A stretch of 46,943 nucleotides of DNA from JBBIGV01 sp037447335 (GCA_037447335.1 JBBIGV010000022.1:1-46943); one strand, 5' to 3'; shown: positions 9,872 through 19,568, counted from the first letter of the stretch. Translations and numbers: made by a program. Notes: generated by a model not told the origin, from the sequence alone.

Positions 9872-9915
9872 CTAAGACTGATAAGGAGATTTTAAGAATT
9901 TCCTTATCAGCTTAG
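9872..9915 (+). terminator. stem-loop, probable terminator
   Basis: CTGATAAGGA (9878-9887) pairs perfectly with TCCTTATCAG (9901-9910), and the stem extends outside one bulged A with CTAAG (9872-9876) and CTTAG (9911-9915). There is no clean T-run after it, so its efficiency as a terminator is uncertain. Confidence 0.6.
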
Positions 9916-10045
9916 ATTATAATTATTTCATACTTCCTTATTTCACTTCATTTTATTACAGCATAGCGTAATTTTGACGGCATAATAGTTGAGTCCTTTC
10001 AAAGCTAATTTTAATTTTTTGCAGGGATTAAACATCGGAATATGT

Positions 10046-10903
10046 ATGAAAAAAAATATTTTTATATATGCTTTGCTTATATCGGCGCTTGTAATAACAG
10101 CCTGTGGAGATAAAAAACAGGAAGAGGAAATCAGCCCGGATTATTACCAGGATGTTGCGTTTATGCCCGATAAGGATTTGGAAATCCAGCGCTACAATCT
10201 TGAGGTCATGAAATCACAGACTTCCACCAGAACACCCTGCGATACAATTGCCCTGATGGAATTTGTTCTGGATCATTACCCCGAAGGTACCTACCTTGTT
10301 CACTTTGACCGTACAGTAATATACAGTGTTTTTCGCCCGGCTGTTTTATACTATCCTTCAGACAGAATTTATGTATTCGGAGTGATTGCCAAATCCCGCC
10401 CGGGTGAAAGAGTAATTGAGGTTAAAAACATTGTGGGTTATGATCAGAGTTTTATAGATCTTGACAGCACCGAACTTGGAACAGCATTCTTTTATCTTAC
10501 TTTATTCCAATGTTTAAATGGTAACTTCTCTGTTGTGTGGGAAGCGCCAATTCCTTCACACGGCGGGTTTAATAATATTACGCTAGATCACTGGGATTTT
10601 AACAGAACCCCATACATCAGAGTAAACTTTCACTATGGACAGGGAATAGGGCATATCAATTATAATTATTTTTTAGTAAATGGATTAACCTCACAGCCGC
10701 ATCTCCTGATGACCTACAAAGGGATTAACTTCCAGCGGACAATAGCAAACGTAAACAATGATAAATATCCGGATTATTATGAGTATCTTTTTTATGATTT
10801 AGGAGACAGGATTATCGCAAGGGATTCGATTGCATTCGTATGGAGTGAGAAAGACAGCGTTTATTATAATACCAGGAACAGACGGCAGATAAGACTTTAT
10901 TAG
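10046..10903 (+). CDS. unknown lipoprotein
   Basis: The open frame reaches back to 9989, but ATG 10046 begins a proper lipoprotein signal (MKKNIFIYALLISALVITAC), so I choose it; the protein is then about 285 residues. After the acidic stretch CGDKKQEEE no domain is recognised. The C-terminal part has strand-like text (DRIIARDSIAFVWSEKDS) and the pattern of an all-beta domain. It stands alone, between the M20 gene and ygfZ, with about 160 non-coding bases after it that hold only a weak hairpin (CTCTTA 10926-10931 with TAAGAG 10938-10943). Confidence 0.6.
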   Translation: MKKNIFIYALLISALVITACGDKKQEEEISPDYYQDVAFMPDKDLEIQRYNLEVMKSQTSTRTPCDTIALMEFVLDHYPEGTYLVHFDRTVIYSVFRPAVLYYPSDRIYVFGVIAKSRPGERVIEVKNIVGYDQSFIDLDSTELGTAFFYLTLFQCLNGNFSVVWEAPIPSHGGFNNITLDHWDFNRTPYIRVNFHYGQGIGHINYNYFLVNGLTSQPHLLMTYKGINFQRTIANVNNDKYPDYYEYLFYDLGDRIIARDSIAFVWSEKDSVYYNTRNRRQIRLY

Positions 10904-11068
10904 CTTTATTTTCATAATTAAGCTTCTCTTAGTATATTAAGAGCGTAGTCGCAGAACATTTTTTTCATTCTGCAAATTATACCACTTATTAGAGCCTTAA
11001 TAAATCTTATAAAGGCTGTTATTATTCACTTTAATCCAGAAAAGTTAAAAAACCGGAGAAGTTTTTAA

Positions 11069-12172
11069 ATGGCAGGTGTTGATTCGATACAAGGAACTAT
11101 TGCAGAGTATTTTGAATCGATCGGCTTTCAGACAGTTCCTGATAACGGCAGAAGAGTGATAAGAAGCTTTACTTCCGTTGAAGATGAAGTGCAGACTTTA
11201 TACAGCGGCGTAGGGCTTAGAGATATTTCACATCACGGCATAATTGAGCTTAGAGGTGCTGATGTTTTAGACTACCTTAACAGAATTTCTACAAACTCTC
11301 TGAATGACCTTCCTAAAGAAGCTATTAAAGGCACATTATTTACTACCGAAAAAGGCAGGCTGATAGACGTAGCTCTGGTTGCTAATTTTGATGACTACCA
11401 GCTTCTGTTTTGTAATGCTGAAAATAAGTTGCGGGTAAAAAGCTGGCTGGAAAAATATGTTATTACCGATGATGTAAGAATTACTGATGCTAATGAAAAA
11501 TACCGGCTGCTTGAGGTTATTGGTCCGCAGGCTGATTCTTTTATGACTCTTATTTGTAGCAGCATCGTTAACAACATTACCGTTAATTCGTTTAAAGTTA
11601 TAAGCGCTGAAGGTATTTTGTTCTTCCTGCTTAAAATTATGGATGACCGCGGTAATATTAAATTCCGGGTGCTTGCCGATCAAAACAACAGCGTTAAGCT
11701 TATCAACTATATGCTCAAAAACAAAGGTCCCTTCGATTTTAATCTTATCGGAGAAGAAGCATACGAATCTTACAGGATTGAACGCGGTTTTCCGGTCTCA
11801 CCTAATGAAATAAATGATCAACTCAATCCGCACGAATTAAAACTGCTGAAGTATATTGATTTTTCAAAGGGTTGTTATATCGGGCAGGAAGTGATTGCCC
11901 GGCTGGAGACTTACGATAAAGTTCAGAAATTTTTAACAGGAATAAAATTCCACCAGAAATATTCTGAAGAAGGAAAATACACCCTTTATGACTACACCGG
12001 CGCTGAAGCCGGTAATATGACCTCACAATCTTATTCATATAAATGTAAAAACTATATCGGATTAGCTTTTCTTAAAAAAGCCTTCTGCGAACACGGTAAA
12101 GAGCTTATCGCAAAGTCTAACAGCGGAGGGGAAATACCTGTTACAGTTCACGACCTTCCTTTTAAAAAATGA
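11069..12172 (+). CDS. ygfZ: YgfZ/GcvT-like folate-binding Fe-S cluster repair protein
   Basis: A 367-residue protein with the diagnostic YgfZ motif KGCYIGQE at residues 267-274, where Cys269 is the conserved cysteine. The N-terminal half has the aminomethyltransferase-like fold (LRDISHHGIIELRGADVLDYL), with the family's typical start of Ile/Leu-rich folate-binding text. YgfZ proteins use tetrahydrofolate to maintain certain iron-sulphur enzymes such as MiaB. GGAG lies about 12 bases before ATG 11069. The stop codon overlaps the start of the adenosyltransferase gene (ATGA), so the two are translated in a coupled way; that pairing suggests shared expression rather than a known shared pathway. 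Confidence 0.88.
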   Translation: MAGVDSIQGTIAEYFESIGFQTVPDNGRRVIRSFTSVEDEVQTLYSGVGLRDISHHGIIELRGADVLDYLNRISTNSLNDLPKEAIKGTLFTTEKGRLIDVALVANFDDYQLLFCNAENKLRVKSWLEKYVITDDVRITDANEKYRLLEVIGPQADSFMTLICSSIVNNITVNSFKVISAEGILFFLLKIMDDRGNIKFRVLADQNNSVKLINYMLKNKGPFDFNLIGEEAYESYRIERGFPVSPNEINDQLNPHELKLLKYIDFSKGCYIGQEVIARLETYDKVQKFLTGIKFHQKYSEEGKYTLYDYTGAEAGNMTSQSYSYKCKNYIGLAFLKKAFCEHGKELIAKSNSGGEIPVTVHDLPFKK

Positions 12173-12723
12173 AAATCTATACAAAAACCGGTGATAAGGG
12201 AGAAACCGGACTTTTTGGAGGCGAGCGCGTCTCCAAAAACTCGCTGCGCATTGAAGCTTATGGGACGGTTGATGAGCTGAATTCTTTCATTGGTCTCGCA
12301 ATAACCGAAGCAAACAGTACCGAAGTCAAAACACTTCTTCAAAAAATTCAAGATCAGCTTTTTATTTTAGGCGGCGACCTAGCAACACCGCGAACTGAAA
12401 AGAATAAAAAGTTAAACATTACACGAATTGATTTCTCTCACTCTGCCGAACTTGAAAAAGCTATAGATCATTTTGAAGAGAAGTTGGAGCCGTTAAGGAA
12501 CTTTATACTGCCGGGGGGTTCAAAGTCTGCGGCACTGCTTCATATTTGCAGAACGATTGCCAGGAGAGCAGAAAGGCGGGTTGTGGCATTAAATGAGGCG
12601 GTGAAATTAGATGAAGAGATTATTATATTTATTAACAGATTATCGGATTTATTTTTCGTTCTTTCACGTTTTGAGAACAAAGTTTCAAACATCCCTGATA
12701 CGATCTGGAATCCAAAGCAATAA
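12169..12723 (+). CDS. PduO-type cob(I)alamin adenosyltransferase
   Basis: 184 residues, the normal length for the PduO/MMAB type. It begins with the ATP-binding signature KIYTKTGDKGETGLFGG, followed by AYGTVDELNSFIGLA and the C-terminal helix text FILPGGSKSAALLHICRTI and ARRAERRVV. The enzyme transfers the adenosyl group of ATP to cob(I)alamin to make adenosylcobalamin. Translation is coupled to ygfZ by a 4-base overlap. No cobalamin-dependent enzyme is in the window; the receptor at 17409 might import a corrinoid, but nothing in its sequence proves that. Confidence 0.93.
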   Translation: MKIYTKTGDKGETGLFGGERVSKNSLRIEAYGTVDELNSFIGLAITEANSTEVKTLLQKIQDQLFILGGDLATPRTEKNKKLNITRIDFSHSAELEKAIDHFEEKLEPLRNFILPGGSKSAALLHICRTIARRAERRVVALNEAVKLDEEIIIFINRLSDLFFVLSRFENKVSNIPDTIWNPKQ

Positions 12724-12758
12724 TTGTTATTTGGATTTTATGTGTTGAAAATTCACCT

Positions 12759-13119
<361 letters not shown>

Positions 13120-13126
13120 GGCTTCG

Positions 13127-13156
13127 TTTTGAGCGAAGCGAAAAAAGAAGCCTGCA
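13127..13156 (+). repeat. 30-bp direct repeat, left copy
   Basis: TTTTGA at 13127 and the 19-base block GCGAAAAAAGAAGCCTGCA (13138-13156) recur at 13497-13526, with 26 of 30 positions the same. The two copies bracket the broken GIY-YIG gene. The left copy begins 8 bases after the tmRNA 3' end and overlaps a small hairpin (GCTTCG 13121-13126 with CGAAGC 13134-13139). Confidence 0.75.
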
Positions 13157-13259
13157 GCGGCGTATCCCGATTTATCCGGAGAAGCCGTGCTATTAGTTTT
13201 ATTATAAATCGCTCAAAACTTCGCCCCGGTAAACCATTAATAAAAACAAGGAGGGTAAC

Positions 13260-13502
13260 TTGTATTATTATGTATATATACTGCAAAATATCAATTATTC
13301 TGATAATTATTATACCGGATTTACAACAGATATTAAGAAGAGAATCCTCAAACATAATAATGGAGAAGTACCTCATACTTCCAAATACAAACCCTGGTGA
13401 ATCAAAAACATTATGGTATTTATAGAAAAAGAAAAAGCTCTGGCTTTTGAAAAATATTTAAAGAGTCATTCAGGTCGAGCTTTTGCTAAAAAACACTTTT
13501 GA
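13260..13502 (+). pseudogene. GIY-YIG nuclease-domain protein with an internal stop
   Basis: From TTG 13260, which has AAGGAGG 4 bases ahead of it, the frame reads YYYVYILQ, then YYTGFTTDIKKRILKHN, the GIY-YIG signature with its conserved Arg, then HTSKYKPW and a TGA at 13398-13400. The same frame continues past the TGA as EKEKALAFEKYLKSHSGRAF and ends in KKHF with TGA at 13500-13502. Intact relatives are about 80-100 residues and normally have Lys or Arg after KPW, so a CGA or AGA codon probably became TGA. These one-domain proteins are related to the nuclease domain of UvrC and homing endonucleases and are common beside RNA genes in Bacteroidota. Upstream, 13165-13180 holds the near-palindrome TCCCGATTTATCCGGA, and an 11-bp inverted repeat joins 13126-13136 and 13209-13219. 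Confidence 0.85.
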
Positions 13503-13526
13503 ACTTTGCGAAAAAAGAAGCCTGCA
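13497..13526 (+). repeat. 30-bp direct repeat, right copy
   Basis: Right copy of the repeat at 13127-13156. It begins in the last codons of the broken GIY-YIG gene, so TTTTGA here is the final Phe codon and stop. The left copy may therefore be the tail of an earlier, lost copy of the same gene. Confidence 0.75.
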
Positions 13527-13768
13527 ACAATTCCGGCTTTTGCGTTAGTATTATTTCTGTTCAAAATATTTTTGTTTATAAAATAAATTTTGAATTCTCT
13601 TAATTTAGTGCTACAAATATCTTGTCTCTTAAGAAGACAAAGAAAATGCAGCCGGTTATTTCAGTCTAACCTGAAAAATTCAACCTTCTGCATCAGCCGG
13701 TAAATAAAAAATCAATTTAGGAATATGCGGTGTAACTTAAACACACATAATGTAATAACAGGTCAGCT
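13527..13768. other. non-coding stretch upstream of the nitroreductase gene
   Basis: About 240 bases with no gene. There is a short inverted repeat around 13621-13641 (TTGTCT ... AGACAA). Nothing else is recognised. Confidence 0.4.
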
Positions 13769-14485
13769 ATGAAGAATAAAATCCCTGGTTCAATTCTGTT
13801 TTCTCTACTCGGAATATTTTTAACAGCAAGTTTTTTCTGTCAGGAAAAAGGGGAGAATCAGCAAATGAAACAATCACTTACCCAAACAATTCAACTGCCA
13901 AAAGCACAATTCAAAGGCAATACCTCTGTTGAGGAAGCAATTCTTAACAGAAGATCAATCCGCGAATACAGTAATAAACCATTATCACTGGAGGAAATAT
14001 CACAAATACTCTGGGCAGCGCAGGGAATTACACATAGAACTGCCGGTTTGAGGAGCGCTCCATCTGCCGGTGCGTTATATCCGCTTGAAATTTATCTGGC
14101 TGCATCAAATGTGGAAGGTCTTGATGCGGGACTGTATAAATATTCTCCTCATGACCATACTCTTAAATTGATTTCTGAAGGCGATAAACGAAATGAAATT
14201 GCGAATGCCGCTTTGAGACAGGATGCAATTACTAACTCTGCAGCAATCGTTATTGTAACGGCAGTGTACGAACGAACTTCTGTCAGATACAGGGAAAGGA
14301 CAGAACGATATGTTCATATGGAAGCGGGACATGTCGGACAAAATATCTATCTTCAGACAGTTCCCCTTCGTATCGGCACTGTTGCGATCGGAGCTTTTTA
14401 TGACGATAAAATGAAAGAGACGTTATCGCTTCCTGAAAAAGAAGCGCCGCTGGTTTTGTATCCCCTGGGAAAAATCAAAGAGTAA
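13769..14485 (+). CDS. SagB/ThcOx-type nitroreductase family protein with export signal
   Basis: 238 residues. The first 25 form a lipoprotein- or Sec-like signal ending TASFFCQEKG, followed by a nitroreductase-fold domain: VEEAILNRRSIREYSNKPLS is the classic FMN-phosphate-binding opening, then ILWAAQGIT and RSAPSAGALYPLEIYL, which mark the SagB/ThcOx subgroup, and a C-terminal LYPLGK. SagB relatives oxidise thiazoline or oxazoline rings in peptide-product clusters, but solitary, exported versions like this are frequent in this phylum and their substrate is unknown. No cyclodehydratase or precursor peptide gene is visible nearby, so a biosynthetic role is not supported. A bidirectional terminator separates it from the convergent receptor gene. 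Confidence 0.85.
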   Translation: MKNKIPGSILFSLLGIFLTASFFCQEKGENQQMKQSLTQTIQLPKAQFKGNTSVEEAILNRRSIREYSNKPLSLEEISQILWAAQGITHRTAGLRSAPSAGALYPLEIYLAASNVEGLDAGLYKYSPHDHTLKLISEGDKRNEIANAALRQDAITNSAAIVIVTAVYERTSVRYRERTERYVHMEAGHVGQNIYLQTVPLRIGTVAIGAFYDDKMKETLSLPEKEAPLVLYPLGKIKE

Positions 14486-14494
14486 AAAACAAAA

Positions 14495-14540
14495 CTGCTG
14501 CATTCTGTCCGATTAGGGTGCCAATATTAGAATGCAGCAG
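14495..14540. terminator. bidirectional terminator between convergent genes
   Basis: CTGCTGCATTCT (14495-14506) and AGAATGCAGCAG (14529-14540) form a perfect 12-bp stem with a 22-base loop. AAAA precedes and CTTT follows. It lies between the convergent nitroreductase and receptor genes. Confidence 0.8.
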
Positions 14541-14570
14541 CTTTCGGGGTATATATGAAGAGACGAAAAA

Positions 14571-17039
14571 TTAAAAGACATCCATTTCACTATCGTCTCC
14601 CATTCCACGCTCTCTGTCGGTTGATCTTTTGAAATTATTGAACCGATATGAAATTCCAAGAAATACATTTCTCGAATCAAATCTTCTTTCATCGGAACTA
14701 TAGAATCGGCTGCCAAAGGTTTCGGAATTAAATCTTCTTGAATTTAATATGTCGCTTACACGCAAGGTTACAGTTAAGTCTCCTTTTAGAAAATCTTTTC
14801 TTAGTGCACCGTCAATGGTATACATTGCATGACTTTTTCCCTGAGCTTCTAACCGCGGCGAGTTATAGTTACCGGAGAGCTGAAATAAAATTCCTTCCCA
14901 TAAAGTCATGTTAGAATTTACTTTTGCCATCCAGCTAACGCTTTTGCGGGACAGCCCTTCATATAAACCGGCATCTTTAATTTCCGTCTGGAAGTAGGAG
15001 TAATTTGCATTGATACGCCACCAGGGAAGAATTTCAGTTGCCCCGGTAATTTCAATTCCGTAAGCGTACTCATCCGTAAGATTCCGGAATGTGGTTTCTG
15101 TTACGCCATCATCTCTTAATGTGCTGATCTGGCTGATCAATCCATTAGTATGCCTCAGGAAAAGATTAGGCGCAATATTCGTTTTGCCGAAGAATGTGCT
15201 GTATCCAAGCTCAAATGAATTTATATACTGCGGGTCAAGATTCGGATTACCAAATGAAATATTAAGTGAATCGGAATAATTCACATACGGATTTAATCTT
15301 CTTGGATGAGGTCTGTCAACTCTGCGGCTGTAGCTTGCACGTAATTCTTCACCGGGAGTGAAATCATAAACAAGAAATGCAGATGGATAGAAAGAAAGAT
15401 AATCTTTCTCAACCAGGTTACTACCTTTTGAGAACTCATAATCAGCAATTAATTGTTCACCGCGAATTCCTGCCTGATACCTAAAGTTTCCTGTTTTACC
15501 TCCGTAAATTGCATAGGCTCCGTGGATCTGTTCTTTATGATTAAAGAAATCCTGCATTGACAAATTCTCTATCCACAACCCGGATGCATAATCAAAATTA
15601 AAGTAATTAAATCTCATTGTTAAATCACGGACGGTACTTTTCCAGCCAGCTTCTATACTTGCATTCTCGCTTATCGGGTTTTTGTAATTAGTTTGAAGTA
15701 TGAGCATATTATGACGGTTACGTGCTTCTGAACTTTGCAGATATGGGTCTGTTCCAACCGGTGTTAAGTCAGGATTAAAATTATTTTGAATAATAGATTC
15801 ATTAAAGTTCATCCTGTTACGTGAATAAATCACATCAGTGGTAAGTTCATGTCTCCTGGTTTCAAAGTTCCTTTTGTAACCTAGAGAATAAGTCATTGAG
15901 TTTACTTCCCGTTCGCCCTCACTTGCTCTTGTAAAGTAGTTGAATAAATTACCTGTGTTATTGAACAATGAATTATTAAAATCACTTTCGCTGGTCATTC
16001 CGAATTTTCTGAATTGTACTGATAGCGTTATAGTATTAAAATCATCGGGCATATAATCAGCGCCAACATTTGCATTACCGGAGAGCATTTGATTTTTTCC
16101 ATCCTGAGTTTGGAACAGATAAGTTGATCCCGATGGGAGAAAGTTAGTTCGGTTTGTAACAAAATCCCGTTTAAAAGTATTCATTCGCCCGTCAATATTC
16201 GCAAAGAAATTCAGATCGCCAGAGCGGTAATTGAGATTCAGGGTAGAATTGTAGCGATCTCCGGTTCCGGCATTCAGATTTATCATTCCATTTATACCAA
16301 GATTTGTTCTTTTTTTCAGAACAATGTTAATTATACCCGCTGTTCCATCCGGGTTATACCTGGCTGATGGATTAGTTACAAGCTCAATTGATTCAATAGA
16401 AGCTGCAGGGATCTGCGTCAGCACATCGTCGCTGCTTAATCCGCTGAGGGCTGAAGGTTTGCCATCAACCAGAATTGTAACATTGCTGTTGCCGCGGATG
16501 CTTATTCCGCCATCGGCGTTTACCGCAACCGAAGGAATGTTCTGCATTACATCAAGAGCAGACCCGCCTGCAGAAGTAATCATCTGATCAACATTAATTA
16601 CCTTTTTATCCAGATTAGTGATAACAGCTTCACGTTCAGTACTAACAACAACGTCGCTTAATAAATAAGAAGCAGGCACTAGCAGGACAGAACCAATATC
16701 CTGAACCGGACTTCCCGGGGTTATCTTGATACTGTCAATCACAACTCTGGAGTAACCGATATAGGTAAGTGATGCATAATACATCCCGGGCATCAGATTA
16801 TCTATGTTGAATTTTCCTGTTTCATCGGTAACAGCGCCATTAACCATGCTTGAGTCGCGCCTGCTGAAAATAACAACATTTCCATACTCGATTGGTTTAT
16901 TTGTAAGGGAATCAATCAGTTGACCGGTAATAGTACCGATTGGTGATGGGGTAAAATTGCCCCGACCGCGCTGCTGGCTTTGTGGAATAGCAGTCTGAAT
17001 AAATAATATCACTAATAAAATTGCGAAAACTTTTTTCAT
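14571..17039 (-). CDS. TonB-receptor-like outer-membrane barrel protein with carboxypeptidase-regulatory domain
   Basis: 822 residues. Signal peptide MKKVFAILLVILFIQTAIPQ; then a carboxypeptidase-regulatory-like domain (about residues 30-120: GTITGQLIDSLTNKPIEYGN, FNIDNLMPGMYYASLTYIGY); a plug domain (about 120-240) with SALDVMQNIPSVAVNADGGI and SARYNPDGTAGIINIVLKK; and a C-terminal 'OMP_b-brl_3' beta-barrel up to the final SYRFNNFKRS region. Members of this family are thought to be outer-membrane transporters or assembly proteins, but their ligands are mostly unknown, and the TonB box is not obvious. A paralogue with a nonsense codon lies at 30610-33021 and shares the order of domains and phrases such as NLN(A/S)GTGD(R/K)YN. 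It is convergent with the nitroreductase gene. Confidence 0.88.
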   Translation of the reverse strand: MKKVFAILLVILFIQTAIPQSQQRGRGNFTPSPIGTITGQLIDSLTNKPIEYGNVVIFSRRDSSMVNGAVTDETGKFNIDNLMPGMYYASLTYIGYSRVVIDSIKITPGSPVQDIGSVLLVPASYLLSDVVVSTEREAVITNLDKKVINVDQMITSAGGSALDVMQNIPSVAVNADGGISIRGNSNVTILVDGKPSALSGLSSDDVLTQIPAASIESIELVTNPSARYNPDGTAGIINIVLKKRTNLGINGMINLNAGTGDRYNSTLNLNYRSGDLNFFANIDGRMNTFKRDFVTNRTNFLPSGSTYLFQTQDGKNQMLSGNANVGADYMPDDFNTITLSVQFRKFGMTSESDFNNSLFNNTGNLFNYFTRASEGEREVNSMTYSLGYKRNFETRRHELTTDVIYSRNRMNFNESIIQNNFNPDLTPVGTDPYLQSSEARNRHNMLILQTNYKNPISENASIEAGWKSTVRDLTMRFNYFNFDYASGLWIENLSMQDFFNHKEQIHGAYAIYGGKTGNFRYQAGIRGEQLIADYEFSKGSNLVEKDYLSFYPSAFLVYDFTPGEELRASYSRRVDRPHPRRLNPYVNYSDSLNISFGNPNLDPQYINSFELGYSTFFGKTNIAPNLFLRHTNGLISQISTLRDDGVTETTFRNLTDEYAYGIEITGATEILPWWRINANYSYFQTEIKDAGLYEGLSRKSVSWMAKVNSNMTLWEGILFQLSGNYNSPRLEAQGKSHAMYTIDGALRKDFLKGDLTVTLRVSDILNSRRFNSETFGSRFYSSDERRFDSRNVFLGISYRFNNFKRSTDRERGMGDDSEMDVF

Positions 17040-17408
17040 AATGTTTAAATATGCCTGATGTTTTGTGTGTATTTGACCTTAAAGATGTTTAAGTAGTTTA
17101 AAGGATTAGATTAATGAGATTCTGTTATCTTCATTAAGTGATTTTCGTCTCAAATTAATTAAGTGTTGTTAGAGAAAAATTGCTATGCTGGAAATAATTA
17201 TGCAGTCAGATAAAACGATTTTGTTTTAGGATACTATTGGTAATGTTTTTATTAATTGTAATTGAAAAATGGGTGAGAACAAAATGCTATTTATCAGTTC
17301 TGAAATTATGACCCTGAAAAACTTAATAAGTTCAACTTTATTCCCCCAATTATTTGCAAATTTTCGCTATATTTTAGGGTAATATCTTAATCATTTAAGG
17401 AAATTATT
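17040..17408. other. divergent intergenic region between two receptor genes
   Basis: 369 bases between divergent receptor genes, AT-rich. It should hold the promoters for both. The only box I can support is TATATTTT at 17368-17375, reported separately. No riboswitch fold such as a cobalamin element is recognisable, and no Fur-like palindrome is convincing. Confidence 0.45.
17368..17375 (+). promoter_or_regulatory. candidate -7 promoter box (TATATTTT)
   Basis: TATATTTT differs from TAnnTTTG only in its last base and lies 33 bases before ATG 17409. The same box lies at a similar distance from the start at 36745. TTTG occurs upstream at 17353-17356, closer than the standard spacing. Confidence 0.35.
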
Positions 17409-19568
17409 ATGAAATTATCTTATACCCTCTTTTCAACTATCGTACTAGCACATATCTTCCTTTATGCTCAAACTGACCCTGATACTTTAAAACCTGCCCA
17501 ACAGTTTTTCATTCAGCAAGCTGATTCACTTTTTTATCAGACAGATGAGGTTGTAGTTACAGGAACGCGCGTTCATAAAAAAATTATTGATATTCCATAC
17601 TCAGTTGTCAGAATTGATAACAAGCAATACAGGTATGAGAAAAAAGTTTCAATAAGTGATGTGCTTAATTTTGTACCCGGAGTATTCATGCAGTCACGGT
17701 ATGGAAATCATGATGTAAGAATTTCGATCCGTGGTTTCGGAAGCAGGTCCAATTCCGGGATACGCGGTGTAAGAATTTTACTTGATGGTATTCCCGAATC
17801 GGAACCGGACGGTCAGACCAGGATTGAGGCGATTGACTTCAATTCAGTCGGAAGCATAGAGATCGTTAAAGGAAATTCATCATCGCTATACACGAATGCA
17901 CCCGGAGGTGTTGTTAATTTCATAAATGATATAAACTTTCCGACAACTTTTGTGCAGAGCTTTAATGATTTCGGTTCATTCGATTTAAGACGAAATGGTA
18001 TTAAAGCCGGAGTCAGAACCGATAATTACGGATTCTTATATACACATACATATCATCATTACAAAGGATACCGCGAGCATAGCGAAGATTACTGGCACAT
18101 TGTTAATACCGTTTTTGAAACTACACCCGGCGATAAATCAAACTTTCAGGTGCTTGGATACTTCGTAACAGGTCTTATTCGTCTTCCCGGTTCTCTTACA
18201 AAAGAAGAATTTGAAGCAGATCATTTGCAGGCGGCACAGCGCGAGGTTGATTTTGATTTCAGGAGAATTTCCAAGAAGGGAAGATTGGGTTTAAGGTTTG
18301 CAACCAGGTTTGGTGAAAACTATAACAATGAAATAGAATTTACCTCTTACGGCACAATTAAATATTTTGAAAGAACAAGCCGCGTTTACCGGATTATAAA
18401 TCGCTATGGTCTGGGCGGAACTCTGCGCTTTGTGAATAAAAGCACAATAGCCGGAAGGGAAAATGAATTTTCTGCCGGCGGTGATCTTCTTTATCAAACC
18501 GGTCCGATCGAAAACTATCAGAACATCGGGGGAATGAAAAGTGATGTTAACGTTGGCTTAACTGATGAGACAATTGGCAACTCGGGTTTTTATCTTCAGA
18601 ATAATTTTGAAATACTGAAAGATAAATTGTTTGTATTGATGAGCGGAAGGTTTGATTATGTTTATTTTGATCAGAAGGATCAACTGCTTGAGGTACGAAA
18701 CGATAAAAGAACCTTTGAAGCATTCACACCTAAAATTGCATTCAACTATAAGATTACGCCATCTGTTGCTGTTTATAGTTCATTTGGAAAAAGTTTTGAT
18801 TCACCGGCGGGTAACGAATTACCGAATTTTCCGACAAGCTCTAACCCGGGCAAACTATTAAATCCGGATCTGCAACCGCAGAATTCCACAAATTTTGAAC
18901 TAGGAATAAAAGGAAACCTCATTTATCCCGAACGGACATTTTTAAGAAATATATGGTTTGAAACTACTTTCTTTAACAGTATAATAAAAGATGAAATCGT
19001 ACCGTTTGAAGTTTTCAGCGAAGTATTTTTCAGAAATTCTGCCAAAACCCACAGGCAGGGTCTCGAAACCGGATTAAGCGCTGAAGTTGTTAAAGGAATT
19101 AAGCTTAATGTTTCATATACACTTTCAAATTTCAAATACGATCAATACCTTGCGCAAAGTGTAGAAGTTGATACTGTTGGTCAGTTAATATCTATCGAAA
19201 GAGATTATTCCGATAACATAGTTCCCAGTGTTCCAAAACATAATCTGCTGCTCGCACTATCTTATGAGCGGCAAATTTACGGTGAGTTAACCGGCTTTTC
19301 AAAAATTGCTTACCAATACGTAAGCGGTATGTTTGTTGACGACAGAAACACAGATAAAACCAATGACTACAGACTGCTGAATTTTACTCTTGGTTTTGAT
19401 ATTCTTTTTGGCAACTTCAAATTATTATTATCAGGTGGAGTAAATAACATATTCAACCTGAAATATGTTGGATTTATAAATATTAACTCAACAAACGGCA
19501 GGTTTTATGAAGCAGGAGAACCGCGTAATTATTTTGCAAGTCTTAACCTGAATTATACTTTCAGATAA
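17409..19568 (+). CDS. TonB-dependent outer-membrane receptor
   Basis: 719 residues, starting at ATG 17409 with AAGGAAA about 5 bases upstream. Signal peptide to about residue 21 (FLYAQ), then a TonB-box-like segment DEVVVTGTRVHKKI, plug domain (about 45-165: VSISDVLNFVPGVF, IRGFGSRSNSGIRGVRILLDG, SSLYTNAPGGVVNFI), and a 22-strand barrel ending NYFASLNLNYTFR with a terminal aromatic. The family takes up scarce nutrients, usually Fe(III)-siderophores, haem or corrinoids, with energy from TonB-ExbBD. The plug resembles FecA/PupA-type receptors, which favours a ferric chelate, but that is inference. A nearby cobalamin adenosyltransferase leaves corrinoid uptake open. Confidence 0.92.
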   Translation: MKLSYTLFSTIVLAHIFLYAQTDPDTLKPAQQFFIQQADSLFYQTDEVVVTGTRVHKKIIDIPYSVVRIDNKQYRYEKKVSISDVLNFVPGVFMQSRYGNHDVRISIRGFGSRSNSGIRGVRILLDGIPESEPDGQTRIEAIDFNSVGSIEIVKGNSSSLYTNAPGGVVNFINDINFPTTFVQSFNDFGSFDLRRNGIKAGVRTDNYGFLYTHTYHHYKGYREHSEDYWHIVNTVFETTPGDKSNFQVLGYFVTGLIRLPGSLTKEEFEADHLQAAQREVDFDFRRISKKGRLGLRFATRFGENYNNEIEFTSYGTIKYFERTSRVYRIINRYGLGGTLRFVNKSTIAGRENEFSAGGDLLYQTGPIENYQNIGGMKSDVNVGLTDETIGNSGFYLQNNFEILKDKLFVLMSGRFDYVYFDQKDQLLEVRNDKRTFEAFTPKIAFNYKITPSVAVYSSFGKSFDSPAGNELPNFPTSSNPGKLLNPDLQPQNSTNFELGIKGNLIYPERTFLRNIWFETTFFNSIIKDEIVPFEVFSEVFFRNSAKTHRQGLETGLSAEVVKGIKLNVSYTLSNFKYDQYLAQSVEVDTVGQLISIERDYSDNIVPSVPKHNLLLALSYERQIYGELTGFSKIAYQYVSGMFVDDRNTDKTNDYRLLNFTLGFDILFGNFKLLLSGGVNNIFNLKYVGFININSTNGRFYEAGEPRNYFASLNLNYTFR

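Noticed and set aside
13769..14485. Thiazole/oxazole-modified peptide cluster, because of the SagB-like gene
   Set aside because: There is no cyclodehydratase, docking protein or precursor peptide in the surrounding genes.
17040..17408. Cobalamin riboswitch upstream of the TonB-dependent receptor
   Set aside because: The conserved B12-box and core pattern were not recognisable by eye, and the nearby receptor has no feature that fixes its ligand as a corrinoid.
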